DNA of 64,000 nucleotides, taken from the NCBI GenBank assembly GCA_959347315.1, contig OY365806.1, forward strand, positions 34,877,526 to 34,941,525, read 5' to 3'. Positions 50,813 through 63,897 of the stretch are shown piece after piece; positions within the stretch are counted from its first letter, which is position 1, and each line of letters opens with the position of its first letter. Source of the DNA: Bimastos eiseni. Its lineage: Eukaryota > Annelida > Clitellata > Crassiclitellata > Lumbricidae. The notes under the pieces were generated by a model. It ran no database searches and had not been told where the DNA came from. It saw only the letters and a list, made by a program, of their open reading frames with translations. A program made the position numbers and the translations under genes.

Positions 50813-51156
50813 CGAACTTTGAAGTAAGTTTGTAATACGATCAGCAAGCTGCATTTAGATGATTATTCTGATGAGACAGATGGACAGCCAAAAGAGGATG
50901 GCACGCTAAAACACGGCCGTTTCGAGTCAATATTAATTTTATAAATGTGTAAAGAATACGCTTAGACTCTATGTTCGAAAGTGGAATCGAAATGTAAGCG
51001 GAAGGTAAGTTCAGAATCGTGTTTGTAATGTCTGCAGGACATTAGCGCACTCTTGTTATAATCTGTCTTATCTCGATGAAACGGGTATAATTATTTCATC
51101 GTGGACTTAGCTTGCCTAGGCCGATCGTTTTATCGAATTCGTTCCATATTAGCCTG

Positions 51157-51195
51157 TTTTGCAACTTCTAACTGTGGCTGTTAGAAGTTGCAAAA
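51157..51195. repeat. Perfect 16-bp hairpin
   Basis: ttttgcaacttctaac (51157-51172) and its exact reverse complement (51180-51195) surround the 7-nt loop tgtggct. It lies about 610 bp upstream of the CREBZF start codon. Confidence 0.9.
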
Positions 51196-51254
51196 AGCAA
51201 TAGAATGGAAGAGAGTTATGGATAAACACTTGCGAGAAGATCACTTAAGACAGT

Positions 51255-51445
51255 TCACGCGAAACTTATCGAGACCGCTTGTTCGAGACAGAATAAGACA
51301 TTCACTTCAAGACAGTTTCTAAAATTTCGAGACACTACCGCGAGACAGAGACCACCGAGACCGAGACAGCAGGCTTCCGAGACCGAGACACTAAAAAAAC
51401 TGTCTCGAGGTGTCTCGAGACCGAGACACTGTCTTGAGACCATAC
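51255..51445. repeat. GAGAC-rich degenerate repeat
   Basis: About 190 bp built from cgagaccgagaca and related words, with an inverted run (tgtctcgaggtgtctcga) in its right half. It lies 360-550 bp upstream of CREBZF. It may be a promoter-proximal simple repeat or part of a mobile element. Confidence 0.75.
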
Positions 51446-51804
51446 AACTCTGGATGTCGAGATCAAAGCTATACTTTCTCTAAGAACTGCAACTAATTGC
51501 TAAATTGTAACACGTCCTTTTAGAAAGACTACGTGTTATTAAGGCACGATATAATAGTAATACAGGATTGTATTTTTCAAGTTCAACGCAGACGTACATA
51601 ATTATGTGCTTACTCATTATAATAATCTTTTGCTTGAATCATAGATACAATGTCTTGTGAAGTTGTGATTTTATCTATGGATAATAAGATTAGAATCATT
51701 AGAATGACGTTGAAAGAATTAGAATGTTGTGAAAACAATAATCTCTAAAGCGAGATTTTAAATTCATTGCTTACACGAATACGCAGTTTTAACTGTTTGG
51801 AGTT

Positions 51805-52902
51805 ATGGCGGAATATAGTGACGATCCTAATTTGATTGGGTGGATTTCAAGTGTAGATACGGACTATACTGAAGATATATTGCGCAGTTTAGGAGAAACG
51901 ACAGTGCCCTATGAATTGCCAGAGGACCTCGGGATAGACGATTTTCAGCTGCAACCTTGGGATACAGTTTACGAAACTACGAATTCCAGTGTTTCGAACT
52001 GCTTTAGCGTTGCAGATTCCAGCGAAATCATAGACATTGCATTGCCGTGCGACACAGCTTACACGCACGTCAATAACAACAGTATTCTAACTAGGCGTGT
52101 AAATGATTCAGATTCCAGCCGTGACACCAATAGCTGCAGAAGTGTCAGGAAAGAGTACTGTTTCAAACGAAGTGAATCGCAAATGCTGGTCAGTGACAGT
52201 GACATTTCCACAACGGGTGGGTTGTCCCAGCCAGTTGGAGTAGTTGGAAAATGCAAAAATCGTCCCTGTTTGGCAGAACAAAGTGGCCATTCACTGCTTC
52301 AGCAAAGTGTTGAAACCATACACAGCAACACAGCAGGATTATCCAGCGAGCAAAAAAGACATAGGGCACCATGCATGACACAAAATGCAATTATTGCAAG
52401 GAAGAACAGAATTAAAAAGAAGCAATACGAAGAAGAGCTGGAAAATACTGTTGAGCAATTGAAGAATGAAAATGCTGAGCTGCGAAAGAATTACGACAAA
52501 CAGACTCAAATTGTGCAGAATCTGTCTACACAGGTGGAATATCTGAACAAAGTTGTAGCCAATGCAGATAAGCTCGGCCTATTGCTTCAGAATATTCCAA
52601 ACTATTTATCGGAATCTTCAAGTGTCCAAGGCCTCTCAAACAATGAGCACACCACCAAAAAATTAGCCTCCATTTGTGATTTCGATTTTGAAAAGTTGGA
52701 ACAATGTTATCGTGACTCGCGTCAGGATGATAAAAATGCTGTTGAATTTGATCATAACTATTCTTGTTTGCAGTCGAGAATTGCAAATTCCGAAGCAGGT
52801 GTCTGCCTTCACGTCGCAACGAATGGATTGGCAGTCGAAATGTGTGCCATCTGTAGCCAAAGTGCACAGAAAACATTTAGTTACCTGAGGAATCCCAGAT
52901 GA
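51805..52902 (+). CDS. CREBZF: CREBZF/Zhangfei-like bZIP protein
   Basis: Single uninterrupted ORF of 365 aa, start ATG in gagttATGGCGG. The N-terminal half is acidic and Ser/Thr-rich (EDILRSLGE, LPEDLGIDDF), suggesting an activation-type region. The basic region at about 183-208 contains TQNAIIARKNRIKKKQYEEE; the Asn-x7-Arg signature with Asn-Arg at its end is that of CREBZF, unlike most bZIPs. A leucine zipper follows to about 255 (LENTVEQL, LSTQVEYL). The C-terminal block GVCLHV...VEMCAICSQSAQ at about 331-358 matches the conserved cysteine-containing end of human CREBZF. CREBZF is a nuclear transcriptional co-regulator that partners with other bZIPs and HCF-1 and acts in stress responses. 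The absence of introns is also typical of the vertebrate gene. Candidate AATAAA signals lie at 53423, 53827, 54677 and 56015. Confidence 0.95.
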   Translation: MAEYSDDPNLIGWISSVDTDYTEDILRSLGETTVPYELPEDLGIDDFQLQPWDTVYETTNSSVSNCFSVADSSEIIDIALPCDTAYTHVNNNSILTRRVNDSDSSRDTNSCRSVRKEYCFKRSESQMLVSDSDISTTGGLSQPVGVVGKCKNRPCLAEQSGHSLLQQSVETIHSNTAGLSSEQKRHRAPCMTQNAIIARKNRIKKKQYEEELENTVEQLKNENAELRKNYDKQTQIVQNLSTQVEYLNKVVANADKLGLLLQNIPNYLSESSSVQGLSNNEHTTKKLASICDFDFEKLEQCYRDSRQDDKNAVEFDHNYSCLQSRIANSEAGVCLHVATNGLAVEMCAICSQSAQKTFSYLRNPR

Positions 52903-55900
52903 CAGGACACCATGGTAACATGTAAACTGTGATCGTTGATTCGTGAAATGGTCGGTGCTGTTCTACTGTACTTTTGATTCAGAATTGAAGAAGTGCATAT
53001 CTAAACAGTTGCAGTGCCTTTGTTGTGCATATGTAAATAATCAATTGATGGCTTGTGCATTTTAGACACTGCTGCAATAGTTTTAATTGCAATTTAAGAT
53101 GCATGAGTTATGAGCGCCGCTTTTATGTTGGTTTGTTCAGTAAAACAACCTAATTTATGTATAGATTTCACCTGTGTATAGATTTCAAGTTGTATATGGT
53201 TGTACCTTGAACTGAACAATTTCTATTTAATTTGTAGCTAACTGGTTTTAAAGAATACTGCTTGACAATCTTCAGAGAATTCAGGCAAAGTATAACAAGA
53301 TTCAGCTTGCTATGGTCGGTGTTGTATTTATTCCTAGTTTAGTTGCTGGGCAACAAAGCAAAATTTGCTTTTTGTAGGTAATGTAATATAATATGGCTTG
53401 TGTAAATGCTAATTTTATTGGGAATAAATGTCCAAAACATTGTTGTGCCCATTAGATTATTGAACTGGATATACTTACCAAGTAATTGATGTATCAGAAT
53501 GTGACTAAAGTGAATGCAAACAGAATGAAATCTTTTCCATTTGACTTGAAACTGTCTTTTTTGGACAATATGCTATCTGTTAAAATTTATTAGAAGATCT
53601 TGCACAAAGGGTTTTCAGTTTGACCAAATTAGGGTTTACCAATAGTGGTGTGCAGAAATTTGTTAAATAGTTTGACATAATGATATCACATGTACGTTTA
53701 AGGGTGGTTTTGTTATTTAAGTGATTCTTTCAGTTTGCTAATACCTGAACAGTTTTGAAAGGATAAGATACATTTTATCTTTGCTTGTCGAAGTAGATCA
53801 TGTGATAAAGATGTGTGAATCTGAAAAATAAATTTAGGATTAAGTCAATATATATAAACTGGCCATTATGAAGACTTGAAAAAGTTAAGGAAACAAGACT
53901 TAGATTTAAAGGTAGATTTTACACCTGCAAGGCCTGAACTTTCCTTTCTAATTGTAAGAATATTATGGGGTCGGTCAGTGATGCATTCGGTTTGTGAGGC
54001 AAGATCTTCTAATTCAGGAATTGACTGGTGGATGTACTAATAAATTTGTATCGTTTTTGTTTCAGTTGGACAGCATTATTGGGTAAAACATGAGAAGCGA
54101 TGCTCATTGTACCCAAATGATTAGCTTTAGACAAATGGTAAGGTTTATATTTCTTTACTACTATAACCTATAACTTCCAACTGGTTTTGGCTGCTTCAAT
54201 ATTGCAATCATAATTAAAAACTGCTATATCACTGTTTCAAGAGAAGCTCCAGAGTTTGTCATATATAGGTTACTAGGATACCTATTCCAGACAGATGGAC
54301 TGACCAAGGTAAAGCTTCAGTAATGAAGAGGGGATGTTTTGGCATCTGTTCTTTGTGCAGCAGAGTTAAGGGATCCGCAGTCAGGCATCGACAAGACTAA
54401 GATGCCTGGCTCCCTAAGATAATTGCCCCAGAATTATTTATGTATCTACAGCTATCCTGTCAAAACATTGGTTCAAACTGTCAAAACGGATGTCTTGAAT
54501 GATCTCTTATATAAGTTATGTATTTCATAACAGTTGATGGTATAGAATTTTGAGATCCTCTTATGAGCATTATGGTTACCATTTAAACATTTTCACAAAC
54601 CACTATGATATGATGCAGATTTAGAACTTTGCTATGGTATGTTTGAAGTACACAATTTCTTTCTCAAATATATTTAAATAAAGCATATTGCTTAAATTGT
54701 TTGATCAGAAACCAATCAGTTGGCAACCAGAATGGAGTTGCAGTATTTGGTACCATTTAATTATCTGCATTTATGATCTTTGGAAATATTAGTAATAATT
54801 ATTGCATATGAACAATATGCTAAAGGGATATGCTTCAAAACTCTAGTATTTCAAACAGACCAATTCATATTTTTAAGTTTTATAGTTAAAAATTTCAGAT
54901 TTTCTTTACAACTTACATGTTCTGAGGATAGAAATGGTCTAAAAAATTAACATGGTTTAAAGTGCAACTGCTATGGGACTGAATAGTGAATACAGTAATT
55001 GCTGAATTAACTACAAGATTCAAGAGATATTTAACTCAACCCCCAGATAAAAATGAAATGTATGGCAATTTTGGAGTGAGGCATAAGAAAGATTATTATG
55101 TGATAGACTGATATAATTATTATGTTTGTATACTGTAGTTTATATGATGCACTGTCTGATGTACATTACTCTTGTATGTGATGTGAAGTTTTTTGCAAAG
55201 TTTAATTAAAATTCATTGTTGTCACCTTTGCCGTTGGTATAAGATAGGTGATGACTTTTAAAATTTGAAACGACTTTATAGAGTATAAAAATCTGTAACC
55301 TAATTTGACATCTGTACAAGTTTCAGTAAATTTCGTGCATGTTCAGAAACGTTTCACTTGAATCAATATTGTTTCTCGCCATTGATTAACCATGGATAGT
55401 CGTACATATTATTACAATGTAGCACCAATCTGCAGTTAAATTGGAAATCTGAAGTCGAAAGTTGGCTCATAAAACATTTCTTTCTGAATTTGAATGTTGG
55501 CTTATCAGTATTTGTGTGTTTTTGGGATGTATGTGGTGCAAAACTAGTTTTGGATTTTGTTAAATTTCATGCTCAAGCTGTCATTCTGGATGACGAGTTG
55601 TGACCAGAAGTGTGACTGATGGTGTTATCTTGTGGGTTGTAAGTATTCTACAGTCTGTAAGTATGTTTCCTTTTTAAAAGTACTGTTTACTTATGTCTGG
55701 TGTTGTTACTTTGTATGTACAGTGTACTAGAGTATAGATTTTCTGCCTTTACATTATATCACAGAAGTTGGAGTTGATTTTAGTATTCTACAGCAAATGA
55801 ATTGCATTGTCAGTTTTACTTGACAGGACCTTCCAGACAAGAAACTTAATGAATGGTACACTTAATACTGTTAAATATTTTGTACAAAGGTGTGTCTGTT

Positions 55901-56990
55901 GAATGAAACAACACAGTTGTCAAGGACATTATATTATCTGAATTGCTATTCTCTTCAGCAGAGCTTAATTAGATTTTTGTGTAATTGATGAACTCTGACA
56001 AAAAGCTGTTTTGTAATAAACAATAAACACTTGTGGATATTATATTAATTGGTGTTAAGATTGGTGTTAAATTGTTGTTAAGTCCTGAATTAAGAACAAT
56101 ACTGACTTGGGCTTTAGTAGTTGGGACAAAAATGATAAACATGATATTTGTGCAAGAATTGTAGTTGAAACAAAAGTTTGTGTTTTATTTTTGTGGTTGT
56201 CCGACGTAGGTAGGTTTCAGCAGTTTCAGATACTCCACTGCGCAAAAGGGATGACATGTTTTTGGGGCGTCCATCACTGTTGTGTTTTAATGTGTACAGT
56301 CACACATACTTGTGAATCCGAGGCATGGTTAGTAAGTCTCCAGGTGAAGAACAGGTAAATGCCCCAATATATCTAAAGCAAGTGTAAAATAGTGAGTTTT
56401 GAGGCATTTCACGATGTAAGAAGGAGTTTGACCATCACCAAAATGTTGGTAGTTTGCTTCATTCCTGAACTGCACTTGTGCCCACAACAGTTCTGCAAAA
56501 ACGACCGATAAAAGACCTAAAACTGGTTAAGGGTAGGTTACAGTATTTGTAGTACGGGTTTTGTCAAATGAACCAGATTAAATCTTACTCTGAATTGCGT
56601 AAAGCAACACTGGTTTATGAATACTAAAAGACATGATTTTCTGGCATCAATAGATAAGAAACGTAGCCCAGCATTAAGGTAAGAGCAATTTTAGTATGCA
56701 TTCATAATCTGTGCAAAGATATGTAAAATGTTGTAACAGTTGTTGATGAGTGTAAAGTTTGACAGTCCCAAGGTTTTGGTGTCTGGGTGAAGTGTCTTGC
56801 TCCGAGAAACTAATTTTATTGGTTTTGCCACCCATGATGCCTGGGGTTCAGTGTCAATAGAGAATTCAGGGCAGAAGGGTTAACCCTTTAATGAGCAGCA
56901 TTATTGATTATGCCTTTAACTTTAGTTCACACTGGTCGTTAAAGGGTTAAGTCAAGTAATCTGGTTTGGCACTCTCAACAACTTCAGATC
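52903..56990 (+). other. CREBZF 3' UTR and intergenic sequence
   Basis: About 4 kb, AT-rich, without visible transposons and without coding signal. Several AATAAA words (53423-53428, 53827-53832, 54677-54682, 56015-56027) suggest a long 3' UTR with alternative ends; which are used cannot be told from sequence. Confidence 0.45.
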
Positions 56991-56999
56991 TTTTGCTTT

Positions 57000-57560
57000 T
57001 GCTACAAGCTTCCCCCGTTTACCTATTCTAATCGTGTATGTGACCCAGGTGACTGCTCTATTACATTCTCTCCTTCTTTGAACTTGCAACGGCTCGGGGC
57101 CATTCACAGATTTGTCTCCTCATATACCTAAACTTCAATAGTTCATGTCTTTATCTGTTCTAGAATTGACTACTGCAATTCTCTTCTTATAGGCCTCTCC
57201 TAGGACTGTGTCTCCCTATCAAGTGAATTCTCAATGCTGCTGCGAGATTACTCGTCTTCCTAACTTCCCTTATATCTCCTCGTTTATGTCAATGGCACTG
57301 GCCTCCTCTACCATTTCAAATTCAGCTCAAAGTTCTTGTCCTGGTTATTAAGTTTAAACTGGGTATTTTTCCTTATTTCTGCAGCTTCTCATCAACCTCT
57401 CGGCTGCTTGGGCAGGCATGTTCTTTTGTTCCTCAAATTAATACCTCTATGGTCCAAACCACATCTTTTGTCATCATTGGGCCCTTTGTATTGAATGCCT
57501 GTCACTCATCTCTATACGTCATTAATGTTCTTTCTGTGATACCAACCATCTGGTCCTTTT
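57000..57560 (+). mobile_element. LINE reverse-transcriptase C-terminal fragment
   Basis: The + strand reads LQRLGAIHRFVSS, then SRIDYCNSLL-like (ttctagaattgactactgcaattctctt), then a shifted C-terminal half. Same CR1/L2-type family as 44160-45590; inactive. Confidence 0.75.
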
Positions 57561-58509
57561 ACATAGCCATAAAGAAACATACATTTTTAAAATAAAATTC
57601 TTTCATTTAATTGAAATTGACCTTTATAGGTGTAGTACATTCATAGAAGAATGCAATTAGACAAAAAAACACAAAATCGAAAATTTTAGCCCAAATCACT
57701 TTAGGCCCGGTTTTCTCTTAAACTAGAACCGACGATCTGGTCCCTTTTCATGTAAACGTCCGCATGAAATTTATTAGAACAAACTCTATAGTCAGTTCTT
57801 ATCAAAGATTAATAAATTCATCTTATATCTGCATTGGGTTAATTTTCAGGTCCAGTAAAGTTCATAGCAGAGGAGATAATTTCAGCACCAATTATTCTTT
57901 TCATGAAACACACATCTTTATACATAGCTGGAGTGTCAGCCTTAGCCTACTTGGCACGCTTTCATAATGAGAATATTGAAAACGTCTGTTATACATAAAC
58001 GACTTAAGCAGAGTTTTTCCAAACGCCCTTTTAAGAATTAGAATATGGAAAACAAGTCAATTTTATATTTATATAATGAACTTGATCATCACCTGCGAGT
58101 GGAGTTTCTCAAGGCGCAATTTTAAAAATGAGAAAATGGAGAAAAAAAATTCAATTCTGTATAACCAACTGGAGGGCCCCGGGTGATGCCCGAACTCGTC
58201 ACCTCAAAGGCCGGCACTGCATAGCTCAATTTGCAGTGGTTGGCTGCACAGTAATTATGTACACTGTATAGGCTTAGAGCAATATCATTCTTAAAATCAC
58301 ACAAATTTGTAATGCGCATTCACCTTTGAAAGTAAGCTCTGGTAATGACAGACACTTCTGTTACTTAATTGTTACCCCAAAGTAAGACTGCAGCTATTTA
58401 CAATAATTTTGGGTTACGGGTGATGCACTCTTATCAGATACCACAAGTTTGCAATATATAGTTTCTATCACACCAGTGTTTAACACACAAGACCATCAGT
58501 CATAGTTCT

Positions 58510-59060
58510 TGTTTATCTATAGTTCATGTAATTTATATAGTGCTTCTTCAAGATAACTATTCAGAAGTGCTCCCAACCCAGTCAAAGAGGAAAGTCCTGA
58601 GAAGTTTATAGAAAGAGCTAAACAGGTCCCATGGGAGATAATGCAGGTCAGATGGGAAGCTATTCCAAACACTGGGACCCACAAGGCTCTATTCTGTCTG
58701 ATGGCAAGCATGTGGAACCACAAAGTCGCCTTTGGAGGCCAAACGAAGAGATCAGCGATCAGAGCAGGCTGAAGTTAAGGTGAAGATATCCCGAAGATAA
58801 ACATCTGCACTGCCCAAGACACAGTGCCAAGCAATAGAGACAATCCTACAATGAATGCGCTGCTGGACCAGGAGCCAGTGGTGGGCATCCTGCATGTACA
58901 CAGAGATGAGGCCAAATCTAGGAACACCCCAACTATACGAGCAGGGACCTGTAGAATCCCCTTCCAAGAGTTGCAGTCGAACCTATGGGAGCCCACAGTA
59001 CAGAGGGCATGAACCAAGATGGAGAGATATTGGGAAACAACCCGTAAATGTCGCAAGAGA
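58510..59060 (-). mobile_element. LINE reverse-transcriptase C-terminal fragment, minus strand
   Basis: The minus strand contains HHWLLVQQRIHCRIVSIAWH and VLGSADVYLRDIFTLTSACS (compare LHWLPVRQRI.FKIL, APSYL.DL). This is followed toward 58510 by an ALWVPVFGIASHL-like block and a final LSSLTGLGALL. It is frameshifted and inactive. Confidence 0.75.
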
Positions 59061-59476
59061 TAATAGCAGGAACGATATGTTATATTATCATGTGTCACTG
59101 CTAAAACATTTCAAAAAGCATTTATGTGACCACTGACCAGGTCACATTAGTGTTGGTATTACCCGACAATATTAAAAAGCATATGAATTAAATTTAACAA
59201 GATACAATTGTATTTTGTGGTCAGCATTTCCACAAAGTGATACATAACTGCTTACAAATCTGAATTTGTTGACAAGTCTCATCTGGAATGTGCCATACAT
59301 GACTTTTCTTACCAACTTTTCCCTTTTGACATTAATAAACATGTTGTGTGCTATTGTACAATAACTTAGCCGTGCAGCTCTTAAAAATCTGGGTATCTAC
59401 TGTGCAAACTTGTTGGCTAGTCTGAGGACGGATATTTCCAATGCAATCAAAAGTTGTAAATTTTTTTTAGTTGCAC

Positions 59477-62400
59477 TCATTGTCTGCTGAGCATCGCATT
59501 TGCCTTTGGATTGCTGCTAGGTGTTATCAGTTCATAATACTTGGTTGTGTGGGGATCGTAGAAATAGTGAAGTTCTGGGTCATAAAGCAAATCTAGCTCT
59601 TCGTCCGTGTCTGCTTCTTCTTCTGGTCGCTTCTTCTTGTCCGTAATTCCTTCAGCTGTTGGGCAGTTGCCTGTAAGAAATTCAAGGTAAAAAAACGTAA
59701 ATGAGCCACGACAGTAGGGTCCACCAAAAAAGCGGGTATCTTGGCATTCAACAGGCACCTGGAACGGAGTGTCCCAAATGTGACAAACTCTACTGGATAA
59801 ATTTAATATTTTTAAAATAGCTACTTTATTACTAAGTAAACACTATTTTTATTGCAATGTGTATCTTGAAACAATGAAGATTACTGTTAAGGGGTGCATG
59901 TTAAGACAGCATGTTAAGGAAGCCTGAGAACCATGACAATATGGTGTTTAAAGAGGTTACTGTGAAATGTGTTATAGGGAGGACCAGCATAATACAGAAA
60001 ATGGAAGAATTACTAATATTAGTACATTTGATTCCTCATGTGTACAATAATAACCAATACCAAACCTACTCGTGTGAAGTGAATTCTGCCCGTTGATGGG
60101 CTGTCGTGAACCTGCAGAAGACGGTAGAACTATTGGAGGACTGAAAACATCTGCCCAGTCTCTGCAGCACAGCCAAAATCAATGATTACTGAATTGAAAT
60201 ACATTAAAAAAATATAATGAAGAATGGTCAAAGCTTGAATATTTAAAATCCAATAGAGTTCATGTTTGAAAGCAAAGCATGTTAAGGTACTGTACAATTG
60301 CTTTAATAAGTTCAATGACATTAGAAAACATGCTCTTTGGCTAACCTTGGATTTGATTGATTCATAAAGTTCTGTCCTAAGTTGGAGATCTCATCCTGGT
60401 AGTTGTGTGAACAATTCTTCAGCATTTTCTGAATTCAAATGTAAACTCTTAATTGAAAAATGATCAAGTTTTACAATACTCCATAGTCGAATGAATAAAT
60501 AACACCTTCTTTTGTCAGTGGAGCTGTGCTATCTGAGTACCAACACAAGGTTACTCAAGTATTCAGCAAGTAGTTTAACAGGTGCTTGAGTAGTTCTTGC
60601 CAGTATGCAACTATCTTAAATAAACAACTTGTATAATATAAGCATATATAATTCCTCTTTCCAAAGTTCAGAATTGCAAATACAGCCATCCGATAAAATG
60701 CCAAGCAATTGTGCATGAAGGACATGCTCAAGGTCAATACTCTAATAGGGTAGACCACCCTGCTACACTGCACCACTTGGAATGAACCATACAGTAGATT
60801 GCTAGTTTTGCCAGTGATGAGAATTCATTCTATTATATGGTTAAAGCAGAAAGTCACAAAAGAAATATGATCAGCTGAAAAGAGTTGACTAAACATAAAA
60901 AACTGGCCTCAGCACTAATCATAAGTTAGAACTTGACAATTAAAATGTCAGTTCCTTATTTCTAAATGAGAACTCAGGTGAGAAAACACCACTTGACTCT
61001 TAACTCAAAAAGCAACACAAAATTCACATCTTGGAAGTCACACAGAATTCAACCCTACTCTTCAGTTATCTTGCTGCTCACATCTTGGAAGTCACACAGG
61101 TCGAAATTCAAAGGAACTCAAAGTCCTGGGCAGAGGATATGTACTGTCATTATGTGCGCTGGTACGATATTCTATTTGGCTGGCTACTCTTGTCAAGGTA
61201 ACTCAACTTGCCCAGGTCATACATCCACTCAGCAGAATGAAAGTGCAGAGCTTAGTGGTTTTCAGCTGGAACTTACCGGTGACTTATGCGTCGATAGGTC
61301 GTCACTGGAATCCGTCATGGCTTCGTAGCCAAGCGGCAGAAGTGTTGCAGACTGCTCATCTTCGGATTCCACCGCCTCTGAAGCAGTGTCGGCTCTTTGC
61401 ATGCTCAGCAACATCTGCTGTTCAAATGATTCCGTTACATCGTCCATCTGATACTTTGCACAACTGTATGGTTTCAGGCCCTGAAAAGAAATTGTTCATC
61501 AGTATGGTAAAGAAAGCAGTTTTAAGGTCAATGCCTTTGACCAGACCAGATTTGGAGTTTGACAATGCCCATTCATGGTGCTACTTCAAACAAATTTGAT
61601 TCACCTGTTTGAATTTAAATACATTTAAACTGTTAATTTAATCACTTATGCCTGTGCTCAATTATAGAATTACACTAGAAATTTCAATTGTACCAACCCA
61701 TTGCCCTTTTTAGCAACATAGAAAACAACATATTAACAACAATGGGCAGATTATTCAAAGTGAGAAGCATTGACAATATTGCATTTGATCTTCAGATACC
61801 AAGGTCATGGTGTGCCATCTCATCATTGTTGAATCATTCATTCAATCATTCATTCAATGCAGTTATACAATTTTTCTGCATTGCATTTCCTAGTTTGCCT
61901 GTTAAACTTTTATTGCACCTTGTTTATTCAAACCCCGAATTACCGGCTGACTCATCAACACTTAACCATGATAAACAAATCGGACAGTTGACCACATAAC
62001 TTTCAAAGCAAAATGGAACTTACTCCTGATCGCTGGACTTCTTCAATTGGAATCTCCCGAAGTGACTTCCTATTTATGCTCTGCCTTGTTTGACTCTTAG
62101 AAGAGCTTTGCATATCTCCATTTCTGCAATCTACTTTGTGATCCTTCGTAGATAAGCGTGGCTCTGGAGACTGCTCAAATCTGTCCAAATGTGAAATGAC
62201 GCTGAGCTGGAAGTCTTGGTTGTAACTGGCATCCGAAGCAACAGCACCCGATGATCGCGGTGTTTTTTCGCTAACTGGGCGACGAATGTTGTTTGGTTTT
62301 AGCTCAGCGTCATGCATCTTGCGTGATGGTGCCGAAGCCATGCCTTGCTTTCGAGGATGCTTTGTACGAGTTCTTCCCATGTCGATACACGTTGGTCGTG

Positions 62401-63897
62401 ACGAAAATACGTACACCTTGTGTCCTTTGTTTAGATTTCTACAAAACAGCACAAGCTCATTTCAATAACACATTCTAAATTAGACTTATGAAGAAGCAGG
62501 CAGTCAATATTAAAACCCAGCTCTCTAAATGGTAGCATACATAAAAAATCTGTTTGCATTTGAAGTATTCAAGAAAAATCGCTTGTCTGAACCTTTAAAG
62601 AATTATCTTACAATGAGACAATTTAGCTTAAGCTCACTCTTTATCGCCATCATCAAGTTTGTTCTTATTTAGGCTCTTTATGACTTCATTGTATTCCATG
62701 TCACTAGAATCTGCAACACCACAAGCAGAATAATTTGCATGTAACAGTACAATTAGTATAATCTGTAATGTAACAGTAACAGCATAATTAGTGTAATCTT
62801 TAATGAAACACCAAAAGCAGCATAATCTGTAATGTAACACCACAAGCAGCGCAATGAATCGTTATTTTAATTACACAGTTCATGTAGAAATGCATAAAAC
62901 ACAAAAAACAACAAAAACTCATTAAACACAAATTCGTTATTAAACGACAGTTGGTAAGACCACACAAACAAAGTGATAAAGACATTTCTGTGCAATGCAT
63001 AACTTTAAAAAATCATATTTTTACCAGTGTCAGATTCATCAGAAATTATTTCTGCCTGGTGTGAAGGTAGATTTGACACCCCACCATTTTTCTCTCTGTT
63101 GTTCTTCAAAGCGATGGCAACCGCTCTCTGAGATTCCAATGAACCACTCGATAGAACACCATCTGGTGAATCAAAATATGTGTTTCAAGCAGTTATGATC
63201 ACAAAAGGCAATCAACATTCACACGTCTACACCAACACACACAACCACACCTGCACAAACAATTGTTTTCAGACACCATCAATGTGTCATTGAAGGGTTA
63301 TAAATAGCTGAAGTATTGAATCATCCATCCACAATTCATCAGTGCAGTTATGATACTGGCAACACAACAAGTGAGCCTTCTTTCTTTATGGACTGATTGG
63401 CTCAACAGAACAACTGCAGATTTACTTAAACTTCTCATATTCAACAGATCTCTACTATTTGACAAGGTCAGCCACACTGTGATTCAGGGTGAACAGCAGG
63501 AGAAGCAGAGTGATGGAGAATTAAACAACTTTGATCAAGGTCCCTACCCAGCACATCTCTCAGAGTAGGCTCGAACCAATGAGCTCAATATTACAAAGCA
63601 TTGAAAGCAAGGACTCAACCAATTGACTATTCTGTCATCTGACTGCTATATCATACTGCATGAACTAAAGAAATGATTGAGCAAGGATAGGCACGTTGAG
63701 CGTACTGTTGCTATTGACAGCAGGAATGGGGTCATTGCTGGTGCTCTTCACACGTAGACGTCTTCTGTTCGGTTTCTCTGACGACGGCTTTCTAGGTGGA
63801 TGAGGTTTGACTACAACTGCGCTTGCTTCATCTTGGTCACTATCGGAACCACCTGCAATGATGTCACCTGTATAGGTGTGACTAGTCTTCAAACGAT
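59477..63897 (-). CDS. Unrecognised Ser-rich acidic protein, 3' part of gene
   Basis: Minus-strand exons joined in phase: 63162-63025, 62710-62638, 62438-62024, 61447-61277, 60428-60346, 60161-60112 and 59670-59477 (TGA). A further exon starts at 63897 with a split codon; its donor is unresolved (candidate phase-1 sites follow TYTACAG and ATTGCAG), and the gene continues beyond 64000. The readable protein is over 370 aa, mostly disordered, rich in Ser, Asp, Glu and Lys. It contains DGDKENLNKG (a KEN box), basic RTRTKHPRKQ, acidic runs (SEDEQS, DSSDDL) and PKMLKNCSHNYQ. It ends with a compact aromatic tail, LLYDPELHYFYDPHTTKYYELI, which resembles OCRE-type Tyr-Asp-Pro repeats. No enzyme domain or membrane segment is seen. 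I do not recognise the family; the KEN box and tail hint at a regulated adaptor, but that is inference. Confidence 0.75.
60705..60780 (-). mobile_element. SINE body fragment
   Basis: Contains ggacatgctcaaggtcaatac, close to the ggacttgctcaaggtccctac of 22046-22066, followed by a degraded tRNA-like part (gtagaccaccctgctacactg). It lies in an intron of the right-hand gene. Confidence 0.5.
63525..63620 (-). mobile_element. SINE fragment
   Basis: It carries gatcaaggtccctacccag and aggctcgaacc (a B-box-like word in reverse), with the same spacing as in the 22030-22160 copy. It lies in an intron of the right-hand gene. Confidence 0.6.
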
